A DNA stretch of 64,000 bases from Pedobacter sp. PLR. Its GTDB lineage: Bacteria; Bacteroidota; Bacteroidia; Sphingobacteriales; Sphingobacteriaceae. Positions within the stretch are counted from its first letter, which is position 1, and the number at the start of each line of letters is the position of its first letter. A model generated the notes under the pieces. It did not search any database. It had not been told where the DNA came from and saw nothing but the letters and a program-made list of their open reading frames with translations. Positions 45,236 to 54,792 of this stretch are shown one piece after another. The position numbers were made by a program, and so were the translations under genes. The stretch spans positions 186,001 through 250,000 of the forward strand of contig NZ_JAPIVQ010000002.1 in assembly GCF_026239675.1 (NCBI RefSeq), written 5' to 3'.

Positions 45236-46216
45236 ATGAGTACGAAAAGAGGACCTATCTCGCAATTCATGGAGACAAATTATCTCCATTTTAATGCGGC
45301 AGCTATGATGGATGCGGCTAAAGGATACGAAACACATTTGGATGAAGGTGGTAAGATGATGATTACGCTTGCAGGCGCAATGAGTACTGCTGAGCTTGGA
45401 ATCTCTTTAGCTGAAATGATCCGTCAGGATAAAGTTTCGATTATTTCTTGTACTGGTGCGAATCTGGAAGAAGACATCATGAACCTTGTTGCGCATTCTC
45501 ATTACAAAAGAGTGCCTAACTACCGTGATTTAAGTCCACAGGATGAGTGGGATCTTTTAGAAAACCATTACAACAGGGTTACAGATACTTGTATTCCTGA
45601 AGAAGAGGCTTTCCGTAGATTGCAGAAACACATCAATAAGATCTGGAAAGATGCAGAAGATGCAGGAGAGCGTTTCTTCCCGCATGAGTTCATGTACAAG
45701 ATGTTATTGAGTGGTGATCTTGAGCAATACTATGAGATTGATCCTAAGAACTCATGGATGCTTGCAGCAGCAGAGAAGAACTTGCCGATTGTAGTACCAG
45801 GATGGGAAGATTCTACGATGGGAAATATCTTTGCTTCTTATGTGATGAAAGGTGAAGTTAAAGCGACTACTGTAAAAGGTGGTATTGAATATATGGGTTA
45901 TTTAGCAGACTGGTACATTAAAAACAGTTCTGGTAAAGGAATCGGATTCTTCCAGATTGGTGGAGGTATTGCTGGTGACTTCCCGATTTGTGTTGTTCCG
46001 ATGTTATATCAGGATATGGAAATGGAGAATATTCCATTCTGGAGCTATTTCTGTCAGATTTCTGATTCGACTACTTCTTACGGATCTTATTCAGGTGCAG
46101 TACCGAATGAAAAAATCACCTGGGGTAAATTAGATATCAACACGCCAAAGTTTATTGTAGAATCAGATGCAACAATCGTTGCGCCACTGATCTTTGCATG
46201 GATATTAAAAATGTAA
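45236..46216 (+). CDS. Deoxyhypusine-synthase-like protein
   Basis: 326 residues of the DHS family. NAD-binding segments are SCTGANLEEDIMNLVAH (71-87) and FQIGGGIAGDFP (239-250); the segment around the active lysine reads SGAVPNEKITWGKLD (286-300), with K298 equivalent to the lysine that carries the aminobutyl group in eukaryotic DHS. Bacteria have no eIF5A to modify; bacterial relatives work in polyamine synthesis, for example as homospermidine synthases. Which amine is used here is unknown. A TATTTTTG -7-like box lies at 45203-45210. Monocistronic, with a terminator. Confidence 0.88.
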   Translation: MSTKRGPISQFMETNYLHFNAAAMMDAAKGYETHLDEGGKMMITLAGAMSTAELGISLAEMIRQDKVSIISCTGANLEEDIMNLVAHSHYKRVPNYRDLSPQDEWDLLENHYNRVTDTCIPEEEAFRRLQKHINKIWKDAEDAGERFFPHEFMYKMLLSGDLEQYYEIDPKNSWMLAAAEKNLPIVVPGWEDSTMGNIFASYVMKGEVKATTVKGGIEYMGYLADWYIKNSSGKGIGFFQIGGGIAGDFPICVVPMLYQDMEMENIPFWSYFCQISDSTTSYGSYSGAVPNEKITWGKLDINTPKFIVESDATIVAPLIFAWILKM

Positions 46217-46258
46217 ATTGAATTTACAAATATTGTCAATGTGAGGTTGGCTGAGAAG

Positions 46259-46290
46259 AATCAGCAGTTTTTCGAAAATTGCTGATTTTC
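46259..46290 (+). terminator. Terminator of the DHS-like gene
   Basis: AATCAGCA pairs with TGCTGATT around a 13-base loop; flanking GAAG/CTTC can extend the stem with a small bulge. It lies about 40 bases past the stop. Confidence 0.7.
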
Positions 46291-46353
46291 TTCGTTTAAA
46301 GCCCCAAAAACAAACTATTTAGATTGATTATAAATTGTATTTACTGTCATTTA

Positions 46354-46387
46354 TTTGTCATTGGTAAGTTAATAAATTTTACTTTTG
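46354..46387 (+). promoter_or_regulatory. Candidate promoter of the act-cox operon
   Basis: TTTG at 46354-46357 and TACTTTTG at 46380-46387 match the Bacteroidota -33 TTTG and -7 TAnnTTTG elements, with a 22-base spacer at the long end of the accepted range. A leader of about 75 bases would follow before the actA ATG. Confidence 0.4.
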
Positions 46388-46468
46388 TGGACGTTTTGGT
46401 GTAGAACCTAAGTTCGGTTACCAAAGGCGGTTTACAAGTTTTTTAAAAAATAGCATAAAATACTCATT

Positions 46469-47761
46469 ATGAGGGATATCTCATTGATCATTAGAAGAGT
46501 TTGGAAGTCGGCATTCATGTTTACGGCTTTATCTGTTTTAATCGTTTCTGCAACACAAGCGCAAGATGTAGTGGAGGGAAGGAAAATATTTAAAGATAAA
46601 TGTTCTTCTTGTCACCAATTAGACCGTAACAGTACAGGTCCGGCTTTAACTGCCAAAGTAAACGAGCTAGACGAAGCATTTACCATCAAATGGGTAAAGA
46701 ACTGGAAAGCTTTAGTTGACGCTGGCGATAAGCAGGCAATTGAGGCTGCGAAGTTCTCTCCGTCGGAGATGACTACGTTTCCTACATTAACTGACGACCA
46801 GATTAAAAACGTTATCGCTTACGCTAAAGCGGGCGAGCCTAAGAAAGAAGGCGATGCAGCAACAACTGCAACTGTAGATGAAGGTGTATCTGATTTTTCT
46901 ATCGCAGGTATCGTTGCTATTATCTTAATATCAATTGCGGTATTAGTGATTTTAGGACGTGCGATTAAAATGTTAGAGCGTTTAATCTTAAAGAAGCAAG
47001 GTGTTGAAATCTCAGAAGAGGACAACGTTCCTTTAACTGTAGGTGTTCGCAGATTATTCAAAAACAAAAAATTTGTATTCTTCTTCATTCTATGTTTAGT
47101 AATGAGCTTAGGTTCATTCGGATGGATGGCGATGTGGAATACAGGTGTACACACTGGATATCAGCCGGTACAACCAATTAAATTCTCTCACGAATTACAC
47201 GCCGGGACGAATCAGATTGACTGTCAGTACTGTCACTCAGGTGCGTTTAAATCTAAAAACGCTTCTATTCCATCTGTGAATGTTTGTATGAACTGTCACA
47301 AATCGGTACAGGCTACTGAGAAGTATAACGGTGAGATTTCTCCGGAGATTCAAAAGATCTACACTGCGATCGGTTACGATCCTGCAACTTTGACTTACGA
47401 CAAGACAAAAGAGAAACCAGTAGAATGGATTCGTGTACACAACCTTCCTGATTTTGCTTATTTCAATCACTCTCAACACGTAGTCGTAGGTGAGGAAGCG
47501 ATCAGAAAACAAAAAGGTCTTCAGCCAAATGAGCCGGTATGTTTTGCATGTCACGGTCCGGTGAATACCATGGAAGAAGTATATCAGTTCTCTCCGCTAA
47601 CGATGAAATGGTGTATCAATTGCCATAAAGACGCTGAGATTTCAGGTAAAGACAATGCTTTCTATGCGAAAGTTATTGAAGCCCATGAGAAAATCAAAAA
47701 AGGCGAAAAAATCACTCCTGCATTATTGGGTGGTTTAGAGTGTGGTAAGTGCCACTATTAA
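46469..47761 (+). CDS. actA: Alternative complex III subunit ActA, multihaem cytochrome c with extra N-terminal monohaem domain
   Basis: 430 residues with six CxxCH haem sites: CSSCH (45-49), CQYCH (252-256), CMNCH (273-277), CFACH (358-362), CINCH (382-386) and CGKCH (425-429). The signal region ends VSATQA before Q. The first haem belongs to a small class I cytochrome domain (about 33-122). It is followed by an acidic linker, a membrane helix at about 143-165, another at about 200-223, and then the five-haem domain typical of ActA. The protein is an electron-transfer subunit of the quinol oxidising complex at the periplasmic face. First gene of a long operon; actB follows after 44 bases. 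Confidence 0.93.
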   Translation: MRDISLIIRRVWKSAFMFTALSVLIVSATQAQDVVEGRKIFKDKCSSCHQLDRNSTGPALTAKVNELDEAFTIKWVKNWKALVDAGDKQAIEAAKFSPSEMTTFPTLTDDQIKNVIAYAKAGEPKKEGDAATTATVDEGVSDFSIAGIVAIILISIAVLVILGRAIKMLERLILKKQGVEISEEDNVPLTVGVRRLFKNKKFVFFFILCLVMSLGSFGWMAMWNTGVHTGYQPVQPIKFSHELHAGTNQIDCQYCHSGAFKSKNASIPSVNVCMNCHKSVQATEKYNGEISPEIQKIYTAIGYDPATLTYDKTKEKPVEWIRVHNLPDFAYFNHSQHVVVGEEAIRKQKGLQPNEPVCFACHGPVNTMEEVYQFSPLTMKWCINCHKDAEISGKDNAFYAKVIEAHEKIKKGEKITPALLGGLECGKCHY

Positions 47762-47805
47762 TAAGAGTTTAATAAGAACGTTCGATAAACAGTAATATAG
47801 CTTAA

Positions 47806-50800
47806 ATGGAAAGCAATAAAAAATACTGGAAAGGCTTAGAGGAGTATAAAAACACTCCCGATTTTGTTGAAAACAACAAAAACGAATTTGCTGAGCCCCT
47901 TCCAATAGAAGATGTTTTAAATGAAGCAGGGTTAAGTACGGTAACCCCGCGCCGGGACTTTTTGAAAGCATTAGGTTTCGGCCTTGGAGCGGTAACGCTT
48001 GCAGCTTGTCAGACTGCTCCGGTTCATAAATCAATTCCTTATGTCATCAGACCTGAAGAAGTAGTTCCGGGTATCCCGAACTACTATGTATCAAGTTTCA
48101 ATGGACAGAGTGTGTTGGTGAAAACCAGAGAGGGACGTCCAATTAAGATTGACGCAAATCCTAATTCAGGAGTATTCAGTACAGGTACGGATGCACAGGC
48201 GCAAGCTTCTGTTTTAGACCTGTATGATGTTTCTAAATTACATGGTCCTGTTTTAAAGGACGATGAAAAAGTAGCATGGGCTAAGATTGATGAGTTTGTT
48301 AAAGGCGAGTTAAACAAGGCACAGGCATCAGGAAAGAAAATCCGTTTGGTTTCTTCTTCAGTAAACAGTCCTTCTACTAAAGCAGTTATCGCTGACTTTA
48401 CTACTGCTTACCCTAATACTAAGCACGTTCAATACGATGCAGTATCTTATACTGGTATTATCAAAGCAAATGAAAATAGCTTCGGTAAAGCAGTAGTTCC
48501 ACAATATAGATTTGATAAGGCTGACCTGATCGTAAGTTTCGGTGCAGACTTTTTATCTACCTGGATCAGCGGTGAAGAATTCACTTCCCAGTATGTTGCG
48601 AACAGAAATCACAAGTCTTTAAAGGCTGGTAAAATGTCACGTCACTTCCAGTTCGAAGCTGGTATGAGTGTAACTGGTACTAACGCTGATACGCGTGTTC
48701 CGGTTAAACTTTCAGAAGAGGGACCTGCATTAATTACCTTATATAATACAATTACCGGTAATAACTTAGCTGGTGCTGCTTTACCAAACAACGTAACTGC
48801 TGATAAAGCAATTAAGCTGGTGGCTAAAGAGTTGTTGCAAAACAAAGGAAAAGCATTAGTAGTTTCAGGTTCAAATGACGTATCTACTCAGATTCTGGTA
48901 AATGCGATCAACTCTGCAATTGGTAGTTATGGTACAACGATCGACTTAGACAATCCATGTAAACGTTACGCAGGTAATGATGCAGAATTTGCTGAGTTTA
49001 TCAATGAAATGAACAGGGGAGAAGTTGCTGCGGTATTCATCTTAAATGCTAATCCTGGTTATGATGTAGCAAATACTAAAGCTTTTGCTGATGCATTGGC
49101 TAAAGTTGCTTTAAAAGTTTCGTTCTCTGATCGTAAAGATGAGACTTCGAGCTTATGTGATGTAATTGCAGTTAACCATAACTATTTAGAGTCATGGGGT
49201 GATGCAAGTGCTTACGAAGGTAACTACTCTATCATCCAACCAACAATTAATCCGGTATTCAATACCCGTCAGGCAGAAGAGAGTTTATTGATCTGGTCTG
49301 ATAACGCGGTTAAAGATTACTTCCAGTATGTACGTAATAACTGGGAGAAAAATATCCTTCCTTTATTCGGTAAAACCTGGAAAGAAGTATTACAAACCGG
49401 TGTATTTATTGCAGCAGCTAAGCCAGCAGGAGCTTATAACTTCAACTTGTCATTAGCAGCAGTAATTCCTACCATTTTAAATAACAGCAAATCATTAGCA
49501 AAAGACATCGAGTTACAGGTTTACGAAAGTGCAGCAATGCGTGATGGTAGACATGGTAACAACGCTTTCTTATTAGAATTGCCTGATCCGGTTTCGAAAG
49601 TAACCTGGGACAATTATATTGCTATTGCGCCTAAATTCGCTGAGAAATTAGGTTACAAAGAATTCGATATCGTATCTGTAAAAGCAGCAAACGGTTATAC
49701 TGTTGACTTACCTGTGTTGATTCAACCGGGACAAGCACAGGGAACTGCTTCTATCGCTTTAGGATTTGGTAGAACGATGACTGGTAAAGCTGGAAATAAC
49801 GTAGGTAAAAATGCTTATCCTTTTGTAAGTTTCAGCAATGGTACTTCTAAATACGCTACTACTGTTCAATTGACAGGAACTGGTCGTAGAGAAGAATTGG
49901 CGCAAACACAAACGCACCACTCTTTCGAAGGAAGAAACATCATTCGTGAAGCTACTTTCACAGAATACAAAAAGAATCCGGCTGCAGGTTCAGGTAATGA
50001 CCATGCAAAACATAAAACTTACGATTTATGGCCTGAATATGAGAAACCAGGTAACAACTGGGTTATGGCAATCGATTTGAATGCTTGTACAGGTTGTGGT
50101 TCTTGTATTGTTGCTTGTAACGTAGAAAATAACATTCCTGTTGTAGGTAAAGATGAGGTTCGTAAGCGCAGAGAAATGCACTGGATCCGTATCGACCGTT
50201 ATTACAGCTTTAATGTTGAGGCAGATGCACATGCAGATGCAGCACATGGCGATCATGGTACTGGTATCAATGCAGTAACTAAAGAGAAAGAAATTGCTCA
50301 TTTAGATAACCTTGATAACGTATCTGTAGTTCACCAGCCAATGCTTTGTCAGCACTGTGACCACGCTCCATGTGAGACGGTTTGTCCGGTATTGGCAACG
50401 GTTCACTCTTCAGACGGCTTAAACCACATGGCTTATAACCGTTGCGTAGGTACACGTTACTGTGCGAACAACTGTCCGTATAAAGTGCGTCGTTTCAACT
50501 GGTTTAACTACTGGAATGATTCTCGTTTCGACAACTATCTGAACAATGAATTTACTCAGTTGGTACTTAACCCTGATGTAACTGCCCGTTCAAGAGGTGT
50601 TATGGAGAAATGTTCTATGTGTATCCAACGTATCCAGGCTGGTAAATTAACTGCTAAGATGGAAAAACGTCCATTAAAAGACGGTGATATCAAAATGGCA
50701 TGTCAGCAAGCGTGTTCGGCAAATGCGATCATCTTTGGCGATGCCAATGATCCTGAGTCGGAAGTATCTAAAGCATTACGTAGTGAGCGTATTTACTATG

Positions 50801-50880
50801 TATTGGAAGAGATCAACGTACAACCGGGTATAGGTTATATGACAAAAATTAGAAACACAGATACAACAGTACAAGCGTAA
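47806..50880 (+). CDS. actB: Alternative complex III subunit ActB (iron-sulfur, molybdopterin-oxidoreductase-like)
   Basis: 1024 residues. A Tat-type signal near residue 46 (RRDFLKALGFGLGAVTLAAC) combines twin arginine with a lipobox cysteine, so it is exported folded and lipid-anchored. The central 600 residues resemble molybdopterin oxidoreductases, but ActB binds no molybdenum cofactor in known complexes. The C-terminal part has four cysteine clusters: CTGCGSCIVAC (near 761), CQHCDHAPCETVCP (near 848), CANNCPYKVRRFNWF (near 886) and CSMCIQRI (near 936), enough for three [4Fe-4S] and one [3Fe-4S] centre. Confidence 0.95.
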   Translation: MESNKKYWKGLEEYKNTPDFVENNKNEFAEPLPIEDVLNEAGLSTVTPRRDFLKALGFGLGAVTLAACQTAPVHKSIPYVIRPEEVVPGIPNYYVSSFNGQSVLVKTREGRPIKIDANPNSGVFSTGTDAQAQASVLDLYDVSKLHGPVLKDDEKVAWAKIDEFVKGELNKAQASGKKIRLVSSSVNSPSTKAVIADFTTAYPNTKHVQYDAVSYTGIIKANENSFGKAVVPQYRFDKADLIVSFGADFLSTWISGEEFTSQYVANRNHKSLKAGKMSRHFQFEAGMSVTGTNADTRVPVKLSEEGPALITLYNTITGNNLAGAALPNNVTADKAIKLVAKELLQNKGKALVVSGSNDVSTQILVNAINSAIGSYGTTIDLDNPCKRYAGNDAEFAEFINEMNRGEVAAVFILNANPGYDVANTKAFADALAKVALKVSFSDRKDETSSLCDVIAVNHNYLESWGDASAYEGNYSIIQPTINPVFNTRQAEESLLIWSDNAVKDYFQYVRNNWEKNILPLFGKTWKEVLQTGVFIAAAKPAGAYNFNLSLAAVIPTILNNSKSLAKDIELQVYESAAMRDGRHGNNAFLLELPDPVSKVTWDNYIAIAPKFAEKLGYKEFDIVSVKAANGYTVDLPVLIQPGQAQGTASIALGFGRTMTGKAGNNVGKNAYPFVSFSNGTSKYATTVQLTGTGRREELAQTQTHHSFEGRNIIREATFTEYKKNPAAGSGNDHAKHKTYDLWPEYEKPGNNWVMAIDLNACTGCGSCIVACNVENNIPVVGKDEVRKRREMHWIRIDRYYSFNVEADAHADAAHGDHGTGINAVTKEKEIAHLDNLDNVSVVHQPMLCQHCDHAPCETVCPVLATVHSSDGLNHMAYNRCVGTRYCANNCPYKVRRFNWFNYWNDSRFDNYLNNEFTQLVLNPDVTARSRGVMEKCSMCIQRIQAGKLTAKMEKRPLKDGDIKMACQQACSANAIIFGDANDPESEVSKALRSERIYYVLEEINVQPGIGYMTKIRNTDTTVQA

Positions 50881-50903
50881 GCTGATATTAAAGAAAATAA
50901 ATT

Positions 50904-52376
50904 ATGTCAGGACATAAGGAATCAATATTAAGAGAGCCATTAATCACCGGCAATGATATCACGTATGCAAAGATTACGAATGATATCTTAATGCCAGTTG
51001 AGAATAAGCCTAACAGGGCATGGTGGATAGGATTTATACTCGCACTATGTGGTGCCACACTATGGTTGGTATCCGTTGGATATACCTTCTGGTTTGGGAT
51101 CGGTGCATGGGGATTAAACAAAACAGTTGGATGGGCATGGGACATCACCGGATTCGTTTGGTGGGTAGGTATCGGTCACGCAGGAACACTGATCTCTGCG
51201 GTACTACTACTCTTCCGACAGAACTGGAGGAATTCCATTAACCGTTCTGCAGAGGCGATGACCATCTTCGCCGTTATCTGCGCCGCGACGTATGTAGTAT
51301 CCCACATGGGTAGACCATGGCTGGCTTACTGGGTACTTCCACTACCGAATCAATTCGGGTCATTATGGGTAAACTTTAACTCTCCGCTGGTTTGGGATAT
51401 GTTTGCCATCTCTACTTACTTCTCGGTATCACTATTGTTCTGGTATACAGGTTTACTACCTGATATCGCGACTATCCGTGACCGTGCAATAGGAACGAGA
51501 CGTAGAATCTATTCTATCCTTTCTTTCGGATGGTCTGGTAACGTAAAAACATGGCAACGTTTTGAGGCGGTATGTATCATCTTAGCAGGTATCTCTACGC
51601 CACTGGTACTTTCGGTTCACACGATTGTATCTATGGACTTTGCGACCTCGGTAATTCCGGGATGGCATACCACGATCTTCCCTCCATACTTCGTAGCAGG
51701 GGCGATCTTCTCAGGATTTGCAATGGTGTTAACATTATTACTTGTTGCACGTAAAGTATTGGGTCTTGAGAACTATATCACGATGTTCCACATTGAATCG
51801 ATGAATAAGATTATCATTCTAACAGGATCTATCGTAGGTGTGGCTTATATCACTGAGTTTTTCATTGCCTGGTACTCAGGTTCAGAATACGAGCAATACG
51901 CTTTCATTAACCGTTCAACCGGTCCATACTGGTGGGCATACTGGATGATGATGACGTGTAACGTAATCTCTCCTCAGTTGCTTTGGTTCAAAAAAATCCG
52001 TACCAGCATTGCAGCAACCTGGATTTTATCTATCGTTGTAAACATTGGTATGTGGTTCGAACGTTTCGTAATTATTGTGACTTCATTACATCGCGATTAT
52101 ATCCCTTCAAGTTGGGCGATGTTCTATCCTACATGGGTAGATGTGGGTGTCTTTGTAGGCTCAATCGGAGTGTTCTTTACCTTGTTCCTTTTATTCTTAA
52201 GAGTGTTACCTTCTATTGCAATTGCAGAGGTGAAACTGTTACTGAAGAGTGCAAGTGAGCAATCTAAAATGGAACAAATTAAAGAAGGTCATCTGGACAA
52301 AGAACACGTGAAAGAATACGTAGAGTCTTTAGAGAAATTTGATAGTGTTAAACAAGAAGAATACGCAAAAATATAA
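50904..52376 (+). CDS. actC: Alternative complex III subunit ActC (NrfD/PsrC family)
   Basis: A 490-residue polytopic membrane protein of the NrfD family with about ten helices, including WWIGFILALCGATLWLVSVG, TLISAVLLLFRQNW, WNVISPQLLWF-type segments, and VGVFVGSIGVFFTLFLLFLRVL. It should hold a menaquinol site near the periplasmic face. The charged C-terminal tail is cytoplasmic. It lies 23 bases after actB and 2 bases before actD. Confidence 0.94.
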   Translation: MSGHKESILREPLITGNDITYAKITNDILMPVENKPNRAWWIGFILALCGATLWLVSVGYTFWFGIGAWGLNKTVGWAWDITGFVWWVGIGHAGTLISAVLLLFRQNWRNSINRSAEAMTIFAVICAATYVVSHMGRPWLAYWVLPLPNQFGSLWVNFNSPLVWDMFAISTYFSVSLLFWYTGLLPDIATIRDRAIGTRRRIYSILSFGWSGNVKTWQRFEAVCIILAGISTPLVLSVHTIVSMDFATSVIPGWHTTIFPPYFVAGAIFSGFAMVLTLLLVARKVLGLENYITMFHIESMNKIIILTGSIVGVAYITEFFIAWYSGSEYEQYAFINRSTGPYWWAYWMMMTCNVISPQLLWFKKIRTSIAATWILSIVVNIGMWFERFVIIVTSLHRDYIPSSWAMFYPTWVDVGVFVGSIGVFFTLFLLFLRVLPSIAIAEVKLLLKSASEQSKMEQIKEGHLDKEHVKEYVESLEKFDSVKQEEYAKI

Positions 52377-52378
52377 CA

Positions 52379-52915
52379 ATGAGTAATATCAAATATATTT
52401 TAGGCAGTTTTGGTGATCCTGACGAAATGATGCACGGCATCGACCAGTTACAGGCAAATAACATTAAAATACATGATGTTTATACACCAATGCCTATTCA
52501 CGGCATCGAAGCTAAATTAGGGATCAAAAGATCCAGGTTGGATATCCTTGCATTCTTTTGCGGGGTAGCCGGAACCATTTCTGCATTCGCATTAATCTAC
52601 TTAACCTCGGTGGTAGATTGGAAACATAATATTGGTGGTAAACCTGCTTTAGCACTTCCGGATTTTATTCCGATTATGTTTGAAGTAACGGTTTTATTCT
52701 GTGCATTCAGTTTAGTGGGCGCTTACTATGCTTCAACGCATTTGTTCCCTGGAAGAGCACCTAGAGTAATGGACTTAAGAGCTACAGATGATAGATTCAT
52801 TATCGCTGTAGATGCTAAAGAAAATACCGATCATAATAAAATTGATGGTTTATTAAAAGATGCAGGTGCTTTAGAAATTAAGCACAATGAAAGGAAGTAT
52901 ATCAGCTATGAATAA
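52379..52915 (+). CDS. actD: Alternative complex III subunit ActD (DUF3341)
   Basis: 178 residues with two membrane helices (about 57-80, LAFFCGVAGTISAFALIYL; about 98-118, FIPIMFEVTVLFCAFSLVGAYY). The N-terminal domain starts SNIKYILGSFGDPDEMMHGIDQL, the DUF3341 signature. It is a structural membrane subunit. It follows actC by 2 bases and its stop overlaps the actE start. Confidence 0.92.
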   Translation: MSNIKYILGSFGDPDEMMHGIDQLQANNIKIHDVYTPMPIHGIEAKLGIKRSRLDILAFFCGVAGTISAFALIYLTSVVDWKHNIGGKPALALPDFIPIMFEVTVLFCAFSLVGAYYASTHLFPGRAPRVMDLRATDDRFIIAVDAKENTDHNKIDGLLKDAGALEIKHNERKYISYE

Positions 52916-53495
52916 GAATAAAGTAGTTTTAGCCTCATTTTGTATTCTTGCCAGTGCTGTTGTCTTTTCAGCCTGTAAAGATCCACAGAGTACTGGTTTA
53001 GAATATGCAAGGAACATGTATGATCCGATTGCCTATAATCCAGATCAGCCAAACAAAAACTTTAAGAACGGATCAACGGCACAAACGCCGCCTGCCAATA
53101 CTACACCAGTAGGGTTTAACAAGTACGACGATTTTCCTAATACTAAAGATGGATATGAAGCTGCTGGTGCTAACCTGGTAAATCCGCTTCCTGAAACAGA
53201 GCAAAATCTAATTGCAGGAAAGCATTTGTTCACTGTATTCTGCTCGCCATGTCATGGTGAAAAAGGAGACGGACAAGGTCACCTGGTTAAAATCGAAAAG
53301 ATTAGTGGTATTCCTTCTTACCATGGTGATGCAGCTTCATCACGTGGTGGTTTGATGAAAGACCTTTCCGCAGGAAAAATTTATCATACTATTGAGTATG
53401 GTTTAAATAACATGGGTTCACATGCCTCTCAACTATCTCCTGATGAAAGATGGAAAGTAGTGATGTATGTTCAACAATTACAAAAAATACAATAG
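52908..53495 (+). CDS. actE: Alternative complex III subunit ActE (monohaem cytochrome c lipoprotein)
   Basis: From the ATG at 52908 the protein has 195 residues: signal peptide MNKNKVVLASFCILASAVVFSAC with lipobox, then a class I cytochrome c domain with FCSPCHGEKGDGQGHLV (the single CxxCH) and the distal methionine probably in NNMGSH. A longer frame opens with an ATG at 52887 (MKGSISAM) but would put charged residues before the signal peptide. It probably passes electrons on to the oxidase. Start overlaps actD by 8 bases. Confidence 0.93.
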   Translation: MNKNKVVLASFCILASAVVFSACKDPQSTGLEYARNMYDPIAYNPDQPNKNFKNGSTAQTPPANTTPVGFNKYDDFPNTKDGYEAAGANLVNPLPETEQNLIAGKHLFTVFCSPCHGEKGDGQGHLVKIEKISGIPSYHGDAASSRGGLMKDLSAGKIYHTIEYGLNNMGSHASQLSPDERWKVVMYVQQLQKIQ

Positions 53496-53509
53496 AAAAG
53501 CACAAATAA

Positions 53510-54724
53510 ATGGGAACTCACAATTATAATTTAACTGAGCAGTTTGAGTTTACAGGTAAAGCTAAGACCTTAAGTTTTATCGCTATCGCCATAGGGGTAT
53601 TAGCGATAGGATATGGCTTTTCAGCAGAGGCGCTTCATGAGCGTACTTATGCAAACCTGTTACTGATGGCTTACTACTTCGCATGTGTTTGCATGTCAGG
53701 TGCATTCTTTCTTGCTGTTCAATTTGTAGCACAGGCTGGTTGGTCTGCTTCTATATTACGTGTACCACAGGCGATGGCTAAAACCTTGCCGATTGCGGTT
53801 GTTATTTTGATCGCAGTAATGGCAGCCGGTTTGTACACACACAACTTATATCATCACTGGAATGCTCCGGGCTTAACTGATCCGGGCAGTCCTCATTATG
53901 ATAAACTAATTGCTGGTAAATCAGCATTCCTTAATGTGCCTTTCTTTATGGCACGTCAGGTGATCTTCTTAGGCGTTTACTGTATTTTTGCAGTACTTCT
54001 TGCTAAGTTATCTACGAATGAAGATTTAGAAGGTGGTTTAAATTCTTACAGAAAAAGCTTTAAATACTCTTGTATATTTTTAGTAATCTACGGTTTTACT
54101 ACGCCAATCTTTGCTTTTGATACCATCATGTCTCTTGAGGCACACTGGTTCTCTACGATGTTCGGTTGGTATAACTTCGCAGCAATGTGGGTAAGTAGTT
54201 TAGCGACTATGGCGATCATCATCATCCTGTTGAAAAAATCAGGTTACATGAGCTGGGTTAACAATAGTCACTTACACAACTTAGGTCAGTTTATCTTCGG
54301 ATTCTCTATTTTCTGGACTTATGTATGGTTCGCTCAATTTATGTTGATCTACTATGCAAACATTCCGGAAGAGACTGTTTACTTCTACAAAAGATTTGAT
54401 CACTACCAATTCTGGTTCTACCTTAACCTGGTATTAAACTTCTTAGCCCCTGTTTTATTATTAATGGACAGAGACAATAAGAGACAAGAAAACATCATGC
54501 TTGTGGTTTGTATCATCGTATTGTGTGGACACTGGGTTGATTATTACCAAATGATTATGCCTGGAACTGTTGAAGAACACCATGCTTTTGGTATTATTGA
54601 GATTGGAACTGCTATAGGTTTTGTAGGATTGTTTACCTTTACCGTTTTAAGAGCACTGAGTAAGCAGCCTTTAATCCCTAAGAACCACCCGTTCTTACAG
54701 GAAAGTTTGAATCATCACTTGTAA
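53510..54724 (+). CDS. actF: Alternative complex III subunit ActF
   Basis: A 404-residue polytopic membrane protein with about ten helices and the ActF pattern (FIAIAIGVLAIGYGFSAEALHERTYANLL, split here by a loop; SGAFFLAVQFVAQAGWSASILR). It is the NrfD-related second membrane subunit without a quinol site. It comes 14 bases after actE and 68 before coxB, on the same strand with no terminator between. Confidence 0.93.
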   Translation: MGTHNYNLTEQFEFTGKAKTLSFIAIAIGVLAIGYGFSAEALHERTYANLLLMAYYFACVCMSGAFFLAVQFVAQAGWSASILRVPQAMAKTLPIAVVILIAVMAAGLYTHNLYHHWNAPGLTDPGSPHYDKLIAGKSAFLNVPFFMARQVIFLGVYCIFAVLLAKLSTNEDLEGGLNSYRKSFKYSCIFLVIYGFTTPIFAFDTIMSLEAHWFSTMFGWYNFAAMWVSSLATMAIIIILLKKSGYMSWVNNSHLHNLGQFIFGFSIFWTYVWFAQFMLIYYANIPEETVYFYKRFDHYQFWFYLNLVLNFLAPVLLLMDRDNKRQENIMLVVCIIVLCGHWVDYYQMIMPGTVEEHHAFGIIEIGTAIGFVGLFTFTVLRALSKQPLIPKNHPFLQESLNHHL

Positions 54725-54792
54725 TAGGTGATCTTAATAGAGTATATAAAATAATAGTATAATAGAAGTACAGCGTTACTACTTTTAAGGAA

